Source of the DNA: JBMNKL01 sp050261495
GTDB taxonomy: Bacteria > Bacillota > Clostridia > Acetivibrionales > DTU013
Length of the DNA stretch: 61,268 nucleotides
Direction of reading: 5' to 3'
Assembly: GCA_050261495.1 (NCBI GenBank)
Contig: JBLNDI010000038.1
Coordinates: forward strand, 1 to 61,268
How positions within the stretch are numbered: position 1 is the first letter of the stretch; each line of letters begins with the position of its first letter. The translations under genes and the position numbers were made by a program. The notes under the pieces are model-generated. The model made no database searches and was not told the origin of the DNA. It saw nothing but the letters and a program-made list of their open reading frames with translations. Shown here piece by piece: positions 35,588-43,290 of the stretch.

Positions 35588-36079
35588 ATGGAAAGATTGC
35601 ACCGTTCAAAAAGGAATAAAGTAATTTTTGGCGTATGCGGAGGCTTATCCGAATATTTGCGGATAGACGTCACGCTGGTCAGGATAGTGGCCATATTGGT
35701 TACATTTGCGGGGCCAGGCCTGTTGCTTTATATTATTGCTGCCTTGGTAATGCCGGCGGACAAGGGATATGAACCTGGCGACAGCAGCTTTTATACCGGG
35801 CAGCAAAGCTATGACAATAATTATACGGCAGGCGGGTGCGGCCGGGACGGAGAAGACGGCTTTGCCGGCGATTTCGGTTCCGCTGCCGATGATTGGAGCC
35901 GTCCGCCCAGGTACGATTCGGAGAAAAAGAGGTTCGTGATAGGGGCCGTCTGCCTGGGGCTGGGAGTGTTGTTCTTAATCAAGCAGTTTTTGCCCGCGTT
36001 GTTCAATCTTGAAATTATGGTCCCTGTGCTCCTGATAATCATTGGCGGCATCATCCTGTACAGGGGACGGAAGTATTAA
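35588..36079 (+). CDS. PspC-domain membrane protein
   Basis: A 163-residue protein. Residues 1-58 are a PspC domain (LHRSKRNKVIFGVCGGLSEYLRID, then a helix VRIVAILVTFAGPGLLLYIIAALVMP). A glycine/aspartate-rich linker follows, and then two helices (about 118-158, FVIGAVCLGLGVLFLI and EIMVPVLLIIIGGIILY) of the type seen in LiaF-like or DUF5668 tails. PspC proteins sense membrane stress in the phage-shock response; no PspA gene is near. AAGGAG stands before the ATG. Its stop codon overlaps the start of the next gene by one base (TAATG), so the two are translationally coupled. Confidence 0.85.
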   Translation: MERLHRSKRNKVIFGVCGGLSEYLRIDVTLVRIVAILVTFAGPGLLLYIIAALVMPADKGYEPGDSSFYTGQQSYDNNYTAGGCGRDGEDGFAGDFGSAADDWSRPPRYDSEKKRFVIGAVCLGLGVLFLIKQFLPALFNLEIMVPVLLIIIGGIILYRGRKY

Positions 36080-37359
36080 TGCGGATAAGGTACGGACTTA
36101 ACGATCATTTAAAGAAGCTGTATATTGAAATATGGGAAAACACGCCCGATAGTTTCCCGGTTTTCCCGGACACGTACCGGGCTGCCTCGCAGAGAGCAAA
36201 AGAGCGCCTGGCGGGCAAATTAACGGATGATGCGATTGCACTTTTCAGGAAATTCCCGGATATAGACGGTACGGAACAAGCTCGATGGGGCTCTGCCTTG
36301 AAAAGATTGCTGTATAGCCTGGGAACCGACGTTTTGGAACTTGGTGAAAGCAAAATGCAAATGCTCCTGGACGGCGGCTTTTGTGATGCGACTTCGGACT
36401 TTATGGAAAAAGCGCGCCGGTTTGACGCCGTCATAAGGTTGGACGACATTTTCCAAGCCCTGAGAAACGTATGGGTTATGAATTGCATTCAAAAGCTGAC
36501 GGGATGCAGAGTGGAAACAACGCCTTCCGTTTTGGCCTACAGCATGCTTTATCCGTATACGGACAATTACCTCGATTGCACCCGTGTCCCCGAAAAAAAC
36601 AAGGCATGGATAAACGGGAGGCTTAAGAAGAGGCTGGCGGGCGAAAAAATAACAGCCGGATCACCGCTGGAACAAAAGCTTTTCAGGCTGGTTGAATTAA
36701 TAGAAGGCCAGTATGACCGGGACGCTTGTCCCATGGTATACGAAAGCCTGCTGGGAATCCATTCGGCCCAGGAAGAAAGCATGCGGCAGGATATGAAAAA
36801 GCCGGGGAGCCGTCCCGACGTGTTGGGAATAAGTATCGCAAAGGGCGGCAGTTCGGTGTTGGCCGACGCATTCCTCGTAAAAGGGGATCTTTCCGATGAA
36901 GAGGCGTCGTTTTTCTTCGGTTTCGGCGTGATTTTGCAGCTGCTGGACGATATGCAGGATGCGGCCGGTGATAAAAAAACAGGGCACAGGACTGTTTTCA
37001 CCGCGCTTCGTCCGGGTAATTCTATCGAAAGCCTCACCAACAAGCTGTTCAACTTTTTAACGAGACTCCTGGACGAGGATGCATGTTTTACTTCTCCTGC
37101 CGCAATTGAAATTAAAGAGTTGCTGAAGGAGAGTATTTTTTTTCTGCTGATGAGAGCTGCGGCTCTGAATAAGAGAATGTATGAAACAGGCTACCTTGAG
37201 CGGCTGGAATGCCATTCCGGGCTGGGTTTCGAATATTTTAGACATCTCCATAAAAAAATCTCAAGGGAATACGGCAAGCTGAAATTGAAATTTGCCGTCA
37301 ATCCGCTCGAAGTTCCGATGGCAAAAGCTTTTGCGATGGGTACTTTGTCTCCGGAATAA
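36079..37359 (+). CDS. Class 1 isoprenoid-synthase-fold protein
   Basis: A 426-residue all-helical soluble protein. Two aspartate-rich motifs are separated as in trans-prenyltransferases and terpene synthases: DNYLD (about residue 171, first motif) and LLDDMQDAAGD (about residue 291, second motif). A long acidic helix (EEASFFFGFGVILQ) precedes the second motif as in polyprenyl synthetases. No FPP/GGPP synthase signature such as GG-K-x-R is seen, and the N-terminal 150 residues are unlike them. A lytic or terpenoid-forming enzyme, or a non-catalytic relative, are all possible. It is translationally coupled to the PspC gene, so its action may relate to membrane or lipid-carrier stress (inference). 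The assignment rests on motifs only. Confidence 0.6.
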   Translation: MRIRYGLNDHLKKLYIEIWENTPDSFPVFPDTYRAASQRAKERLAGKLTDDAIALFRKFPDIDGTEQARWGSALKRLLYSLGTDVLELGESKMQMLLDGGFCDATSDFMEKARRFDAVIRLDDIFQALRNVWVMNCIQKLTGCRVETTPSVLAYSMLYPYTDNYLDCTRVPEKNKAWINGRLKKRLAGEKITAGSPLEQKLFRLVELIEGQYDRDACPMVYESLLGIHSAQEESMRQDMKKPGSRPDVLGISIAKGGSSVLADAFLVKGDLSDEEASFFFGFGVILQLLDDMQDAAGDKKTGHRTVFTALRPGNSIESLTNKLFNFLTRLLDEDACFTSPAAIEIKELLKESIFFLLMRAAALNKRMYETGYLERLECHSGLGFEYFRHLHKKISREYGKLKLKFAVNPLEVPMAKAFAMGTLSPE

Positions 37360-37548
37360 AAAACTTATATTTATATCGAATAAAGAATTAATTTTTTCGA
37401 AGTAATGACGATATATATTAGAGATGCAGGCATTCGGGGGAAAAGAGCCTTGTGGGGGCTGTTTCCCGCTGTTGCCGTTACTTGTTGGAAAAAACGGCTC
37501 TTGAATTATATTAACTTTACAGCCGTGAAAGGCAAAGGATGAAGGGAT

Positions 37549-38367
37549 ATGGATCTGGGTACGATTATTGGTCTTCTGGCCGGAATATTTTGCGTAGTCT
37601 ATTCTATATTAATTAGTGGAAGGTTGGATTCATACTTTGACGTACCGTCGATATTTATTACTCTCGGGGGCGGAATATGCTCAACTCTTATCAGTTGCAA
37701 GCTAAGCGACGTTATAAACACCGCCAAGGTCCTCGTGCAGATTTTCAGGGAAAAGTCATCCAAGAGTTCCGATATTATTGACATGATGGTGAAGCTATCC
37801 GAAAAAACCAGGAGAGAAGGCCTTCTTTCCATTGAAAACGACCTGGAGGAGATGGATGATCCGTTTGTCAGACAATCGCTCCAGCTTGTCGTCGACGGAA
37901 TCGAGTCCGAGACAATACAGGATTTTATGGATACTGAAATTGAAAACATGCAGGCGCGGCACGGCAGGGGCATAGCCTTGTTTAACACAATGGGCGCCCT
38001 GTTTCCCGCGTGGGGCATGATTGGTACGCTGATAGGCCTTATCAACCTTTTGCTTACACTGGATGATCCTTCCCAAATTGGCCCCCAGATGTCGGTTGCG
38101 CTGGTAACTACGTTTTACGGCAGCGTACTTTCGAATTTTATTTGCATACCAATGGCCAACAAACTGAAGGTAAAAAGCGATGAAGAGGTCCATATGAAAG
38201 AGATGGTCGCGGAGGCGGTCATATCAATCCAGGCCGGTGAAAACCCGAGGATGCTGGAGCAAAAACTCAAAATCTTCCTGAGTCCTAAAGAAAGACTGGA
38301 AAGAGAGAAGAAAGAGAAGGAAGAAAAGGATAATGCGGAAGACGACGAAAGGACGATTTCTGCGTAA
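37549..38367 (+). CDS. motA: Flagellar motor stator protein MotA
   Basis: A 272-residue stator protein with four membrane helices (residues about 3-22, 32-50, 146-168, 180-200) and a cytoplasmic loop between helices 2 and 3 with the charged region contacting FliG. PSIFITLGGG, MGALFPAWGMIGTLIGLINLL and FYGSVLSNFICIPMANKLK are diagnostic. MotA with MotB forms the ion channel that drives flagellar rotation, showing the cell is motile. A short acidic C-terminal tail is present. It is followed by motB after 14 bp. The 189 bp leader (37360-37548) has a GAGCC/GGCTC inverted repeat and no clear sigma-D promoter; no flagellar structural genes are nearby. Confidence 0.95.
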   Translation: MDLGTIIGLLAGIFCVVYSILISGRLDSYFDVPSIFITLGGGICSTLISCKLSDVINTAKVLVQIFREKSSKSSDIIDMMVKLSEKTRREGLLSIENDLEEMDDPFVRQSLQLVVDGIESETIQDFMDTEIENMQARHGRGIALFNTMGALFPAWGMIGTLIGLINLLLTLDDPSQIGPQMSVALVTTFYGSVLSNFICIPMANKLKVKSDEEVHMKEMVAEAVISIQAGENPRMLEQKLKIFLSPKERLEREKKEKEEKDNAEDDERTISA

Positions 38368-38381
38368 CGGGAGTGGGGCAA

Positions 38382-39116
38382 ATGAAAAGAAAGAAGCGTG
38401 CTAGTGAGGATTCCGGAGCGTCGCCGACATGGCTGACCACGTACAGCGATCTTGTGACCCTGCTCATGTGCTTCTGGGTCCTGCTTTATTCCATGTCAAT
38501 CCTTGATCTTAAGAAGTTTGATGCGTTGAAAGCCTCGTTACGTTCAGCGTTTACGGGCGAAGTAAGCATACTGCCCGTTAATGATGCCGATTCCGTTATA
38601 AGCATAACACCGTATGAAGATAATGAGCCGGACGAAGGTGATCCGACAGGTGAAGCAGCCGAAAGGATGGAAAATATAAAAGATGCCAAGGCGGATATAC
38701 AAGGCCTTGTTGACAAGTTGGGACTGAATGAGAATATCAGGATTTTAGAGGAAGAAACCAAAATAGTCTTAAGGATGGACTCGTTGATCCTGTTTGATAC
38801 CGGGAAAGCGGATATAAAACCCTCGGCAGAGGAGATCATGGAAAAGGTCGGGGTAATATTGAAATCCCTTGATACTGAAATAATGGTGCAGGGGCATGCG
38901 GACGACCGACCGATAAATACGCCGTTGTTTCCTTCCAACTGGGAGTTGTCGACCAAGAGGGCTACAAATGTTGTAAAATTCTTGATTGACAGGTGCGGCC
39001 TCAATGCAAAAAACCTCACTGCCGCGGGAAATGCCGAGTTTAAGCCGATCGCTCCGAACGACACCGAGTATAACATGCAAAAAAACAGGAGGATCGATAT
39101 AGTCATTTTCAAGTAA
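38382..39116 (+). CDS. motB: Flagellar motor stator protein MotB
   Basis: A 244-residue partner of MotA. The single membrane helix follows a lysine-rich N-terminus and contains the ion-binding aspartate in TYSDLVTLLMCFWVLL (about residue 26). A plug/linker region leads to an OmpA-like peptidoglycan-binding domain (about 125-244; LFDTGKADIKPSAEEIM, MVQGHADDRP, NWELSTKRATNVV, NRRIDIVIF) that anchors the stator to the wall. A GTG at 38373 opens the frame, but GGGAG at 38369-38373 is spaced properly only for ATG 38382. After motB, ATCAAAA/TTTTGAT (about 39149-39170) is a weak hairpin, and the 297 bp gap ends with an extended -10 (TGGTATTAT, 39261-39269) for the next operon. Confidence 0.95.
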   Translation: MKRKKRASEDSGASPTWLTTYSDLVTLLMCFWVLLYSMSILDLKKFDALKASLRSAFTGEVSILPVNDADSVISITPYEDNEPDEGDPTGEAAERMENIKDAKADIQGLVDKLGLNENIRILEEETKIVLRMDSLILFDTGKADIKPSAEEIMEKVGVILKSLDTEIMVQGHADDRPINTPLFPSNWELSTKRATNVVKFLIDRCGLNAKNLTAAGNAEFKPIAPNDTEYNMQKNRRIDIVIFK

Positions 39117-39413
39117 GCTTACACCTGCAGGGCTCTATTCAAAAACGATCAAAAAACCGTCCTTTTGATTACCCCCGTCCCCTCTCATCCAAATAAGTGA
39201 ATATTTCAAGCCTGACCCCCAAATCTTGCAAACCTTATTGTATATATCCATTTGTTTTTGTGGTATTATAGTAAAAGAGCGCTGCCGGTTTGGACAGGCC
39301 GGCGCCCAGGGGATGCCACTGCCTGCGGCGCGGGCTGGCGGGGGCCGGGAGATGCGGCCGGGCTGGAAAAAGCCGGAGAGACCAAGTTGAAGTGAAAGGA
39401 CAGGATAGGCTAA

Positions 39414-40019
39414 ATGGATGCAATAATACTTGCGTCTTCTTCACCCAGGAGAAGAGAGTTGTTGAGCATGACAGGGATACCTTTCGAAGTTCTGCCGGGC
39501 GAAGTGGACGAAGGGAGCGTGGAATTTGACGGGACACCGTCTGAAAAGGCGGAAATGCTTGCCAGGCTGAAGGCATGTACCGTGGCTGAAAAAGTAAAAA
39601 AAGGACTTGTCCTTGGAGCAGACACCATTGTGGTATGCGACGGCAGGGTTTTCGGAAAACCCATGGACGACAATGATGCCCGGAGAATGCTTGAAACCCT
39701 TAGCGGGCGCGAGCACCTGGTCATCACGGGAGTTGCTCTCGTAAACGCGGAAAACCGGGAAATAAGGACGGGGCACGAGATAACAAGGGTAAGATTCTCA
39801 CGGCTGAACAAGCGGGAAATCGAAGCGTACATAGCCACGGGAGAGCATATGGACAAAGCGGGTGCGTATGCGGTTCAGGGGAAGGGCGCTTTTTTTGTTG
39901 AAGGTATTGAAGGGTGTTATTCAAATGTCGTCGGGCTTCCGCTGAAAAAACTGTACAATATGCTGTTTGAATTTGGCGTATCCGTTTGGGATTGGCTGAT
40001 GCAAAAAGAAAAATATTAA
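39414..40019 (+). CDS. maf: Maf-family nucleotide pyrophosphatase
   Basis: A 201-residue Maf/YhdE-like enzyme that hydrolyses dTTP/UTP or modified nucleotides to the monophosphate. The N-terminal IILASSSPRRRELLSMTGI is the family signature (phosphate-binding SSPRR), LGADTIVVCDGRVFGKP carries the catalytic aspartate, and the GKG-AFFVEGIEGCYSNVVGLP tail is conserved. In Bacillus maf sits next to radC-mreBCD and inhibits septation when overproduced; the same order here supports a division-linked role. Length fits. The ATG follows AGGACAGGATAGG. It opens the shape and division cluster, which runs on the same strand to spoIVFB. Confidence 0.93.
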   Translation: MDAIILASSSPRRRELLSMTGIPFEVLPGEVDEGSVEFDGTPSEKAEMLARLKACTVAEKVKKGLVLGADTIVVCDGRVFGKPMDDNDARRMLETLSGREHLVITGVALVNAENREIRTGHEITRVRFSRLNKREIEAYIATGEHMDKAGAYAVQGKGAFFVEGIEGCYSNVVGLPLKKLYNMLFEFGVSVWDWLMQKEKY

Positions 40020-40101
40020 CAATTATAGAAATTAATGTATAATTATGTTATAATGAAAGGTGTGATGTCACAGAATTTTAAGAAATGCGGGGTTGACCAA
40101 A

Positions 40102-40794
40102 ATGGAATACAGACTTAGAATGAAGGATATACCGGCCGATGAGAGGCCGTATGAGAAACTGGAAAAGTATGGTCCAGAGTCGCTATCCAATGCTGAACTG
40201 CTTGCTGTTGTCATAAGAACCGGCAACCAGCAGGAAACTTCGGTATCGCTTGCCCAGAGGCTGCTTTCATCCGGAGGAGGCAACGGTGGAATTGCATTTC
40301 TCCATGATATCTCGGTGGAAGAGCTTAGGAAAATAAAGGGTATTGGAAGGGTGAAGGCTATACAGATAAAGGCGGTGATGGAGCTGTCGAAAAGAGTTTC
40401 GGCTTCATTTGCCCACCGGGTTTCCATCAAATCGCCGGGTGAAGTAAGCGCCCTTCTGATGGAAGAAATGCGGCACCTGAAGAAGGAGATATTTAAAGTA
40501 ATCCTGCTGAATACAAAGAACCACATTATTAAGTTTCTTAATATCTCGGTGGGGAGCCTGAATTCATCGATAGTCCATCCGAGGGAGGTCTTCAGTGAAG
40601 CGGTGAAGTCAGGATGCTCCGGGATGCTCCTGGTGCATAACCACCCGAGCGGCGACCCGGAGCCCAGCATTGAGGATATTGAAACGACGCGGAGACTTGT
40701 TAGCGCAGGAACCATATTGGGAATAAACGTCCTCGACCATGTGATTATCGGGGACGGCAAATACATAAGCTTTAAGGAGCAGGGGCTGATGTAG
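40102..40794 (+). CDS. radC: RadC / UPF0758 JAB-domain protein
   Basis: A 230-residue protein with N-terminal helix-hairpin-helix motifs (ELRKIKGIGRVKAIQIKA) and a C-terminal JAB/MPN-type metal-binding domain: E of LNTKNHIIKF region, then LVHNHPSGDPEPSIED with the H-x-H...D zinc motif. The historic DNA-repair role is unproven; the fold predicts a metallo-isopeptidase or nuclease. A TTG at 40093 opens the frame, but the GGGG box lies correctly for ATG 40102. TATAAT at 40049-40054 suggests a promoter directly before it. It precedes mreB by 56 bp, the usual position in Firmicutes. Confidence 0.93.
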   Translation: MEYRLRMKDIPADERPYEKLEKYGPESLSNAELLAVVIRTGNQQETSVSLAQRLLSSGGGNGGIAFLHDISVEELRKIKGIGRVKAIQIKAVMELSKRVSASFAHRVSIKSPGEVSALLMEEMRHLKKEIFKVILLNTKNHIIKFLNISVGSLNSSIVHPREVFSEAVKSGCSGMLLVHNHPSGDPEPSIEDIETTRRLVSAGTILGINVLDHVIIGDGKYISFKEQGLM

Positions 40795-40850
40795 CGCGGG
40801 AATAGTCCCGGGCCGGCGCCCTTTAAGAGAAACTTGGGAGGATAAGTCAG

Positions 40851-41873
40851 ATGGGATTTTTTGCAAGGGACATAGGAATTGACCTGGGTACGGCAAATAC
40901 GCTTGTACATGTAAGAGGCAAAGGAATTGTTGTACGAGAGCCTACTGTTGTAGCCATAAATAAAAACACAAAAGCTATCCTGGCTGTCGGAGACGAAGCG
41001 AAAAACATGATAGGCAGGACACCGGGCGATATTATCGCAATAAGGCCGATGAAAGACGGCGTTATAGCGGATTTCGACATTACGCAAAGCATGCTGAAGC
41101 ACTTCATCAGGAAAGCGATGGCCGGCGGTTTTGTTGCGAAGCCAAGGGTAGTCATCTGCGTGCCTTCAGGCGTAACAGAGGTGGAAAAAAGGGCGGTGGA
41201 GGAAGCCACGCTCCAGGCCGGGGCAAAAGAGGCGTACCTGATCGAAGAGCCTATGGCCGCCGCCATTGGGGCAAACCTGGCTGTTGAGGAACCATCCGGC
41301 AGCATGATCGTCGATATAGGAGGCGGCACAAGCGAAGTAGCCGTCATATCGCTGGGAGGCATTGTAACCAGCAAATCGCTGAGGGTAGCGGGAGATGAAT
41401 TTGATGAAGCTATAGTGCACTTTGTCAAGAAGGAGTACAACCTGATGATCGGCGAAAGATCGGCCGAGCAAATCAAGCTGGCCATAGGAAACGCCTATCC
41501 GAAACCTAAGGAAGAATACATGGAGGTGCGCGGCAGGGATCTTATCACCGGTCTGCCCAAGAATGTGACAATAACTTCATCCGAGATAAACGAAGCGCTG
41601 AAGGAGCCTATCAACGCCATTGTGGACGCAATTAAATTCACTCTTGAAAAAACGCCTCCCGAACTGGCTTCGGACATAATGGACAAAGGCATAATGCTCG
41701 CGGGCGGAGGAGCGTTGCTGAGCGGCATGGACAAGCTTATAAAGGAAGAGACGGGTATGCCCGTCATGATTGCGGAAAACCCGCTTGACTGCGTAGCTAT
41801 CGGGGCAGGCAGAGTGATAGAGGAAATCGAATCCTTGAAGAGAGTGCTGATATCACCCAGGAAATTGAAGTAG
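40851..41873 (+). CDS. mreB: Rod shape-determining actin homologue MreB
   Basis: A 340-residue bacterial actin that forms membrane-bound filaments guiding lateral wall synthesis. The N-terminus MGFFARDIGIDLGTANTLV is the phosphate-1 region, VDIGGGTSEVAVISLGG is phosphate 2, and GIMLAGGGALLSGMD is the adenosine motif. GGGAGG stands eight bases before the ATG. Followed by mreC after 16 bp. It implies rod-shaped cells. Confidence 0.97.
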   Translation: MGFFARDIGIDLGTANTLVHVRGKGIVVREPTVVAINKNTKAILAVGDEAKNMIGRTPGDIIAIRPMKDGVIADFDITQSMLKHFIRKAMAGGFVAKPRVVICVPSGVTEVEKRAVEEATLQAGAKEAYLIEEPMAAAIGANLAVEEPSGSMIVDIGGGTSEVAVISLGGIVTSKSLRVAGDEFDEAIVHFVKKEYNLMIGERSAEQIKLAIGNAYPKPKEEYMEVRGRDLITGLPKNVTITSSEINEALKEPINAIVDAIKFTLEKTPPELASDIMDKGIMLAGGGALLSGMDKLIKEETGMPVMIAENPLDCVAIGAGRVIEEIESLKRVLISPRKLK

Positions 41874-41889
41874 AGAGGAGACATGCCCT

Positions 41890-42747
41890 TTGCGTTTCCT
41901 GAAAAGCAAATGGTTCATAGTGTCTTTAATTACGGTTGTTTTAATTGTTTTAATGGGGGTTTCGGCAAAGGAAAACAGCAAGCTCAATTGGTTGAACAAT
42001 ATAGTCAGCGTGCCGATGAAACCGGTCCAGGGTTTTTTAACATCGCTTGGACGCAAGGTTGAAGACATGTTGACTTTTTTTAAAAATATTGAAGCCGTAA
42101 GAAAAGAAAACGATATGCTCAAGGCTGAAATAGCCGAATTGAAAAGACAGAACAGGGAACTGCAGGCGCTTGAGAGCAAGAACAAAGAATTGAAGCAGGC
42201 GCTGAACCTGAAGGAGCAGTTCAGCGGCTATACAATCGTGGGCGCGAATATTATAGCGGTTGACCCTGGCAATTGGTTCAACGTGTTCAAAATCGATATC
42301 GGCACAAAGGAAGGCATATATGAAGGCTTTCCCGTAGTCACAAGCTCGAAGGGACTGGTCGGCCGCGTCATATCTTCCGACACCTCTACAGCCAACGTGC
42401 AAACAATCATCGACGAAGAGAGCGCCGTCTCCGGGTGGATTGCCAAGGCGGGAGGAGGGCATGCCATAGTCAGGGGAGACATGCTGCTGAAAGAAAAGGG
42501 CTTGTGCAGGATGGACTACATACCGCTGGAGGTGGATGTCGAAGTAGGCGACGTTATCGAGACGTCCGGGCTGGGCGGCCTGTATCCCAAGGGGATTGTC
42601 ATAGGTGAAGTGATTGAAGTAAGGAAAACCAACAGCGAATTGAACCGTTATGCGATAATAAAACCTGAGGCTGATTTTAAAAAGCTGGAAGAAGTTTTTG
42701 TATTAAAGAGCGGCGAATACAAAGGAACGGGCAGTGTGGATAAATGA
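41890..42747 (+). CDS. mreC: Rod shape-determining protein MreC
   Basis: A 285-residue bitopic protein: one N-terminal helix (about residues 7-25), a coiled coil (about 70-110, rich in E/K/L with KAEIAELKRQNRELQALESKNKELK heptads), and a beta-rich extracellular domain. It bridges MreB/MreD and the PBP2 transpeptidase. The start is a TTG at 41890, within reach of GAGAGGAG; the ATG at 41883 is out of frame. The 3-prime end overlaps mreD by four bases, so the two are coupled. Confidence 0.93.
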   Translation: MRFLKSKWFIVSLITVVLIVLMGVSAKENSKLNWLNNIVSVPMKPVQGFLTSLGRKVEDMLTFFKNIEAVRKENDMLKAEIAELKRQNRELQALESKNKELKQALNLKEQFSGYTIVGANIIAVDPGNWFNVFKIDIGTKEGIYEGFPVVTSSKGLVGRVISSDTSTANVQTIIDEESAVSGWIAKAGGGHAIVRGDMLLKEKGLCRMDYIPLEVDVEVGDVIETSGLGGLYPKGIVIGEVIEVRKTNSELNRYAIIKPEADFKKLEEVFVLKSGEYKGTGSVDK

Positions 42748-43259
42748 AAAAAAGGATACTATTTTATTTTTTCTTTATATTTCTGTTTTTGCTGCTTCAG
42801 ACCACATTGCTTCAGTATGCCGAAATATACGGAGTTAAGCCCAATATCATAATTGTGTTCATTGTAGTGACGGCTCTCCTGAGAGGAGGAGCCGAGGGAG
42901 GCGCCGTGGGCTTTTTTGCGGGGCTGGCCCTTGACATGATGTTCGGCGGCGTTTTGGGATTTCACGCGTTGCTTGGATTATACCTCGGTATTGCAGCCGG
43001 ATCGGTAAATAAAAACCTTTTTAGGGAAAACATGCTGGTGGTCATATTTTTCACCTTTGTATTCTCCATTGCCTATGAATCATTGGTTTTTATTATAAAC
43101 AACATCATGTCGGGCGATATTAAATTATTATATGCGTTTACAAGTGTGATACTGCCGGAGGCAGTGTATAACAGCGTAATGGTTGCGTTCATTCTGCCTC
43201 TTCTTATCAGGGCGGACAGGTGGTTCAAAGGCTCCGTTAAGCAAGCGAGGAAGTATTGA
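42744..43259 (+). CDS. mreD: Rod shape-determining protein MreD
   Basis: A 171-residue integral membrane protein with five to six helices, starting at the ATGA overlap with mreC. Conserved MreD features are KPNIIIVFIVVTALLRGGAEGGAVGFFAGLALDMMFGG and the late proline-containing helix. It completes the MreBCD elongasome scaffold that positions PBP2/RodA. mrdA follows after 31 bp in the same operon. Confidence 0.92.
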   Translation: MKKRILFYFFFIFLFLLLQTTLLQYAEIYGVKPNIIIVFIVVTALLRGGAEGGAVGFFAGLALDMMFGGVLGFHALLGLYLGIAAGSVNKNLFRENMLVVIFFTFVFSIAYESLVFIINNIMSGDIKLLYAFTSVILPEAVYNSVMVAFILPLLIRADRWFKGSVKQARKY

Positions 43260-43290
43260 TTCGAAGAGATGCGGGAGGGAAATATTTTAA

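Noticed and set aside
37360..37548. Cyclic-di-GMP riboswitch before motA
   Set aside because: The inverted repeat is present, but the conserved GEMM sequence blocks are not.
40068..41102. Long minus-strand open frame of 344 codons over radC and mreB
   Set aside because: It is antisense to two well-recognised genes, has no RBS and a biased low-complexity composition. It is a shadow of codon bias.
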